Below are positions 59,047 through 64,000 of a DNA stretch of 64,000 bases, one piece after another (position 1 is the first letter of the stretch; every line of letters starts with the position of its first letter). Both the position numbers and the translations under genes were made by a program. The notes under the pieces were generated by a model, which ran no database searches, was not told where the DNA came from, and saw only the letters and a program-made list of their open reading frames with translations. Source of the DNA: Nannobrachium achirus (Eukaryota; Chordata; Actinopteri; Myctophiformes; Myctophidae). The stretch covers positions 62,233,394-62,297,393 of the forward strand of contig OY997639.1 of NCBI GenBank assembly GCA_963921795.1, read 5' to 3'.

Positions 59047-60140
59047 CTGGGACAGAGAAAGAGAGAGAGAGTAGTTTTGGAATTCATTACACGCAAGGTG
59101 TGAATCGCTGTTGAGATTCCCAGCTGAACACAACAAATTCATCCACCGAAACGATTTGGACATGGTCAAAAACAAATTCAGTCAAGCGAAATCTCAGAAA
59201 GTCGTGATTCTAAGCATTCTAATCACGCCAATACTTTTGAATTTCAAATGTTCCAAGAGTTAGATCGCATTATGCTTGAAACACACAGGGGGCGTGCAAG
59301 CACAATTGCGCGGACACAACATTTGCCCACCCTTATGTTAATGACCTGACATGGGAAAAATGTAGTCCGCATGTATTCTCATTGAAATGCCAGACATTGA
59401 CCAGACATCCCTCTGTGACCAGGTTTGGTGTGAGCACAAACATCCATGCGCAACAAATAGTGTGAGCGACTCAGTTTTAAGCATTACAAATCATCCTCAA
59501 AATGGTTCTGCATCATTGGAATTAATGGATTTCCCTTAAGCTATATGGTTAGTAGTCTAACAACAAGGTCTGCAAGCAAGTCATATTTTCCAAGTTGGAA
59601 ATAACAAAGAAAATAATTAATAAAGCTATTATGAGTGCTAAGATTTCAATATATTATTAGTACCTTGTAAACAGTCCTTACAATTACCAAAATTCAAAAC
59701 CATGTCTCTTCTGAATATAATTTAATATACAAACATATATTATTGATTATATTATTTTACAGAGGAAGAGAAAGAATTTCTGATTTATTGTTATACATAT
59801 GATGATATACATCATCTAGTAGTTAACCTGGATACCACATGCCCCAGTAGAATGATTTACTTCCTTTTAAACAAGTAGAATAGCCTTTCTTTTTAAATAT
59901 AAGAGTGGACAACTTTGGTGAATGGTTCTACTGAACACATATAGTATAGTATAGTCACATAATACAACAAGTGGCTGTTGTGAAGCACTGTCCTTCATAA
60001 CAGCAATTTATCAACTTATATCACATGAATGTGCGCAGCCGTACTATCTGTGAGGGTGCAGCAGCTGCTTATATCAGCCTCTCCAGAAGGGCCTGCTGTT
60101 TAGCCATCTGGGGAACTGCTGGCCTTAAATCAGCCTAATC
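59047..60140. other. clstn3 intron, nothing recognised
   Basis: AT-rich with no exon consistent with calsyntenin upstream domains on the minus strand. Confidence 0.4.
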
Positions 60141-60142
60141 TT

Positions 60143-60305
<163 letters not shown>

Positions 60306-61087
60306 CTCCAAAATGTTGACAACCTCAGGCTAAAAGATCTGTCAAATAAGGCTTGTGACCTTGAAACTGCAAGATTGTAAAAACAAGTGAGAAGAAAACC
60401 TAGGGATAAAAAACAACAGAAACATTAAAAAACAATCCCTCCAGCACTGGCTCTTTTTGCCAGGTAATCATTCTGCAATCTTAAAACACAGCTAAAAACA
60501 GTCCCTGCAGACAGTCGTAGCGGGATATCTGTAAAGCCGGAGAATTAGTCCACTGACTTTTGTCAGTATCTCTCTGCTATGAGTATACTGTACTACTCTG
60601 TTATTGGGAACTCAGGCTCCCACAATTGCATTCACAAAAAGTCCAAGCGATAAATATGTTCCCTGATCAGATAGCCTGCGTGGCCAGACTACGATCTGCA
60701 AATGCTCCCGTCATACAGTCTGGGGAACAGAAGTTCTCAAGATGAGTGCCCGGTTAAAGTGGAAGTGAAGCATCGCCCCCACTTCCGTTTCGTTTTAAGA
60801 GTGTGCACATTTATCTTAATATAAATAAAAATCTTGCTGCTTAGCAGAAATGAAAATTTTAAATATATTTTCATGAACGGAAATGCCAGTTTCCATTACT
60901 CGCCGTTCAGGATGTGCAGTTCCAGACTATATAGTATATAGCATTCAGAGATTGTGGAATAGTTGTCTGGCTACGAGAGACTAGTGATCAGGTGACTAGA
61001 AACCTTTTATTTTTTTCTGGATTCTTCAGGTGGAAACCTTGTACCTTATACTGCATCTCTCTGTGGGTTTCAACCATTTAAAATTAA

Positions 61088-61117
61088 GCTAAAACAAGCT
61101 CACAACGCGTCACGTCA
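61088..61117. repeat. Palindrome module copy 17 (half)
   Basis: gctaaaacaagctcacaacg cgtcacgtc, followed by caaaatagggatgccagggg and aagtggttaa, the outer unit in reverse. Confidence 0.5.
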
Positions 61118-61310
61118 AACTTTGCCTATAATGCCAATGCCCAAAATAGGGATGCCAGGGGTTTAAAGTGGTTAAATAATGAAAAGTATTAGAACTTGTA
61201 ACAGTAACCCATAACTACAACCATTTGGAACAGGGTTTTTCCCTCGATTTCTTCTTTTTCATTTCATGAAAATTAATCGTTTTGGATATATACAAGGTTT
61301 CCACTCGACA

Positions 61311-61570
61311 GTGGTGTAAAGTAACTAAGTAAATGTACTTAAGTACAATTTTGAGGTACTTTTACTTATTGGAGTATTTCCAATTTTCAGTACCTTTACG
61401 TTTACTAAATCTCAGAGTCAAAGATTGTGCTTTTACTGCACTTGAATTACTTAGTTACTACTAGTTACTTCATATATTTGGATTATTATTACAAAACATA
61501 CATTAATTGAAAATAGCAGATCTACAAGCTCAAAATACATTGTAGATGGGCTATTTTCAAAATATATTTT
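61311..61570. mobile_element. hAT-like element (CAGTGGTGTAAAGTAACTAA)
   Basis: Starts cagtggtgtaaagtaactaa with a body related to 29874. A short palindrome module (61508-61560) is inserted in its interior. Right end not found. Confidence 0.55.
61508..61560. repeat. Palindrome module copy 18 (short tip)
   Basis: tgaaaatagcagatctacaa gctc ... tgtagatgggctattttca. Inside the hAT-like element at 61311. Confidence 0.65.
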
Positions 61571-61584
61571 TTAATGATATGTCT

Positions 61585-61735
61585 TTGGGCTTTTTTATGC
61601 CTTTATTGACTGACAGGAAATGGGGAGAGAAATGGGGTGTGTCACGCAGCAAAGGTAGTCAGGATTGGGAATCGAACCAGCAACATGCTGTCAGGCTACA
61701 CTGAGCCTAAGTGAGTGCTTTTTCCACCACTGCCA
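61585..61735 (-). mobile_element. Third copy of the 54000-type SINE
   Basis: Contains tgacaggaaatggggagag, gtgtcacgcagcaaaggtag and tgggaatcgaaccagcaaca. On the minus strand the last is a B-box GGTTCGATTCCC. Same family as 54163-54328. Confidence 0.55.
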
Positions 61736-61739
61736 CTCG

Positions 61740-62870
61740 ACCGCGACGATATATGCACGCGTCGCTGCAGTGCCTTTCCAAAGAGAATTAATATTTCAGC
61801 AACAAAAGTGGCTGCATGCCAAATCCAGAGAGCCAGTTCACAGTTGTTAACGTGGTTAAAGTGTTGACCCAGAAATAGTTTCTGTGCGTTTTGTTCTCTC
61901 CCAGTCAGAGTATGTGACGCAGAATGCCCCACTGTGTTTGTGAATCATTCTGCACTTCTGCAGTGCTGCAGATGGACCTTTCAGTGAAAGCTATTGCATA
62001 GCTCGGTGTTTGGTAGTGGCTGGACAAAATCAAATATCACATCAAATATTCAGACCAAATACCATGATATCGATATTGTGACGATAATATTGTATCGTGA
62101 CGATAATAATATAACGTTACTTTAATGTTTTCAAAGACTTTCAAAAATAGTGAAAATATCAGATGTATTTACTATTTTTAAACATTTTAGTCAATTTCTG
62201 CGAGTATTAAATAAGGCTTAAGTGCCATATCACAATATTACAATATTATTCTTTCAGTATGCATGTCTCCTCAGGCACTTCATGAACAGTAAACAATGAA
62301 TATTAGCTGGGCCTGCAAATCCATTGTCTTTACCAGCCTCCAGGCTTCTGCTCTGACTCTCAGTGTCAATAAATGAAAACAAGTGAAATTATTTCTTTAA
62401 AAAAACTGCCTGGGGACATGGAAAAAAATAAACAGTGTTATCAAGGGTATCGCATTGCGGCAGTTTATATAAATATTACCAGTGTAATTGCAAGTCTGGG
62501 TATTCACTCTGAGGGGTTATGGTTTTGCATATTATGCAGGCTGCATTGTACAATCATTGTAATAGTCACTAGACCTGTAAAATAATATGCAAGGTTTCAT
62601 TATCATAACGCCGATCGATAATGTGCTCAGACTGCTCACACAGGCTGTCCATGTCGCTTTCCCCTCCTTTCTAAAGCATGTTGTCAAGATTTGGCCTGAA
62701 TCTGCACTAAACTAAGAGTTCAGGCTCCCCTCCCTAACAGTATTGAGAAACCTTGCCATCTGGTCTCCCTCATATTTTAAAACCTGCTCACCCACTCCCA
62801 TGCCAATGCTTCAATGGTTTCAAAGATGGCTAATGAGCTGTATCTGTGCAAAATCAATTTAATTTCTAGA
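61740..62870. other. clstn3 intron or upstream, AT-rich repeats
   Basis: 62040-62120 has cgatattgtgacgataatat-type sequence seen in teleost hAT MITEs. Otherwise nothing recognised. Confidence 0.35.
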
Positions 62871-62903
62871 TTTAACCACATCCCAATTCTGGGGTGACAT
62901 CTG

Positions 62904-62940
62904 TTGAAAATCGCTGATCTACAAACTCCCAATGCATCAC
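62904..62940. repeat. Palindrome module copy 19 (half)
   Basis: tgaaaatcgctgatctacaa actcccaatgcatcac, preceded by ttaaccacatcccaattctg, the outer unit. Confidence 0.45.
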
Positions 62941-63019
62941 AGCTCCCAGAGTGGGGGGTTCTGCAGAGGAGGGCGAGACCTGTCCTGTTTTTAAACCAGG
63001 GCTTATTACGTTTCTTCTG

Positions 63020-63240
63020 GGCAGAACCATTATTTTAACGTTTCTGCTATTGAGCTGACAGAACCTTCGCTAAAACACCCAGGACAACGATCCACTCGTC
63101 CCAGACTCTTCTCCCTCCTGGCCCCCAAACCGTGGAATGAGCTCCCCATGCAATTAGAACGGCAGACTCACTCCCTAGCTTCCACCGTAGTCTGAAGACT
63201 CACCTCTTCAGGCTCCACCTTAGCCTATAGCACTTACCGT
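63020..63240 (+). mobile_element. LINE ORF2 C-terminal fragment
   Basis: Reads RLFSLLAPKPWNELPMQLER, matching the common ORF2 end (A..LWN.LP..IR). It ends at a stop after STVV, followed by tail-like sequence. Lies in clstn3 intronic or upstream DNA. Confidence 0.55.
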
Positions 63241-64000
63241 AACAGTTGCCTAGCCTTGATGACCATACAGGCTTATTTATGCAAAGGCACAAATTTAATT
63301 TAGATTTTATATAGACCGATGATAAGCCATTTTCGAATTGGCATCCTATCATACATCGAAGCTATAGTGTTATGTGTATACAGTAGCTTCGATGTACAGA
63401 TTATTGATGTTTTAATTCATGTCACCATGACTCCCAATGCAGCTACACCCAAATATGGAGTGTGTTGTCTCACCTCAAGTCACACGTGCAAATGAATTCC
63501 GTCCTTGTCCCTTTTATGCCCATATATGGAGATTTTAGGCCCATATATGGAGAATGCCTTCTCGCCCCTTAGGGCCGTGATACATAGTGATATAATTTAT
63601 ATTCAATATTGTATTGGCCATTATGGCCATGCTGACTCAGCAATGTTTGAGTTGCACTGCAGGGTGGAAATCAGTGGCAAAACAACACCTACTACACGAC
63701 AATGAAAGTAAATGAGACTACATTGAGTCAACAACTTCTGCATCTAGAAATGTTGGTTTGGAAACTGTGAAATTCAACATATCCGTGGTTTGCAGAAATG
63801 TACAATGACAAGGTTTTTCTCTGGCAACTAGGCTGCATCAAGGAGATCTCTGTTTGAAGTTACATCATGTAGTCACTGTAGGTCTCCTGTGGGTTTATTA
63901 TTGGGGCTAAGGCAAATAAAGGGTTATTAAAAATGTTTTAGGTTACAGTTTTGCTAGCTTATCCAAAAAGTGACAAGTCACTTGGGGGGCAGACAAGAAC

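Overview
The window is nuclear genomic DNA of a ray-finned (teleost-type) fish. The evidence is split vertebrate genes with GT-AG introns, fish-style repeats (tRNA-headed SINEs, L2/Rex-like LINE scraps, many small hAT-like elements, a MITE with TTAAAGGAATAGTTCACC ends) and about a dozen long (CA)n/(TG)n tracts. I cannot name the species.

Four conserved protein genes can be reconstructed exon by exon, with reading phase continuous across every junction. gnb3 (+, CDS 10913-19937, 8 coding exons, 341 aa) encodes a heterotrimeric G-protein beta subunit. It converges tail-to-tail on cdca3 (-, CDS 22301-26067, 5 coding exons, 530 aa), a mitotic-entry / APC/C-linked protein. Next is pex5 (-, CDS 28970-43401, 16 coding exons, 679 aa with all cassettes), the peroxisomal import receptor. 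Last is the 3' end of clstn3 (-, 50457-59046, 6 exons), a synaptic adhesion protein whose upstream exons lie beyond the window. From memory, the same four genes lie together on human 12p13.31, so this is conserved synteny, not an operon: they share no pathway.

Layout: 1-10851 has no recognised gene and holds LINE scraps, microsatellites, a 0.65-kb TIR element and SINE pieces. 10852-21400 is gnb3, with an 800-bp inverted repeat in intron 1. 22100-26480 is cdca3 with a CCAAT/CHR promoter. 26500-46250 is pex5, its possible long 3' UTR and a probable first exon. 46250-50456 is a microsatellite-rich interval that probably includes the clstn3 3' UTR. 50457-59046 is clstn3, and 59047-64000 is clstn3 intron or upstream sequence.

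The most unusual signals are these. (1) About twenty copies of one short palindromic module (arms AAAATAGCNGATCTACAAGC, often with a GC-rich tip) are scattered through introns and spacers, many nested inside unrelated hAT-like elements and some embedded in a larger unit that begins TTAACCACTT. (2) pex5 has two neighbouring phase-0 cassette exons, each keeping a different half of the single mammalian PEX5L-specific exon. (3) A very long TG repeat abuts the 3' splice site of gnb3 coding exon 2. (4) cdca3 is about twice its mammalian length because of one repeat-rich exon. (5) Several foldback elements are near-perfect, including a ~340-bp-arm inverted repeat in gnb3 intron 1 and short perfect hairpins in pex5 introns.
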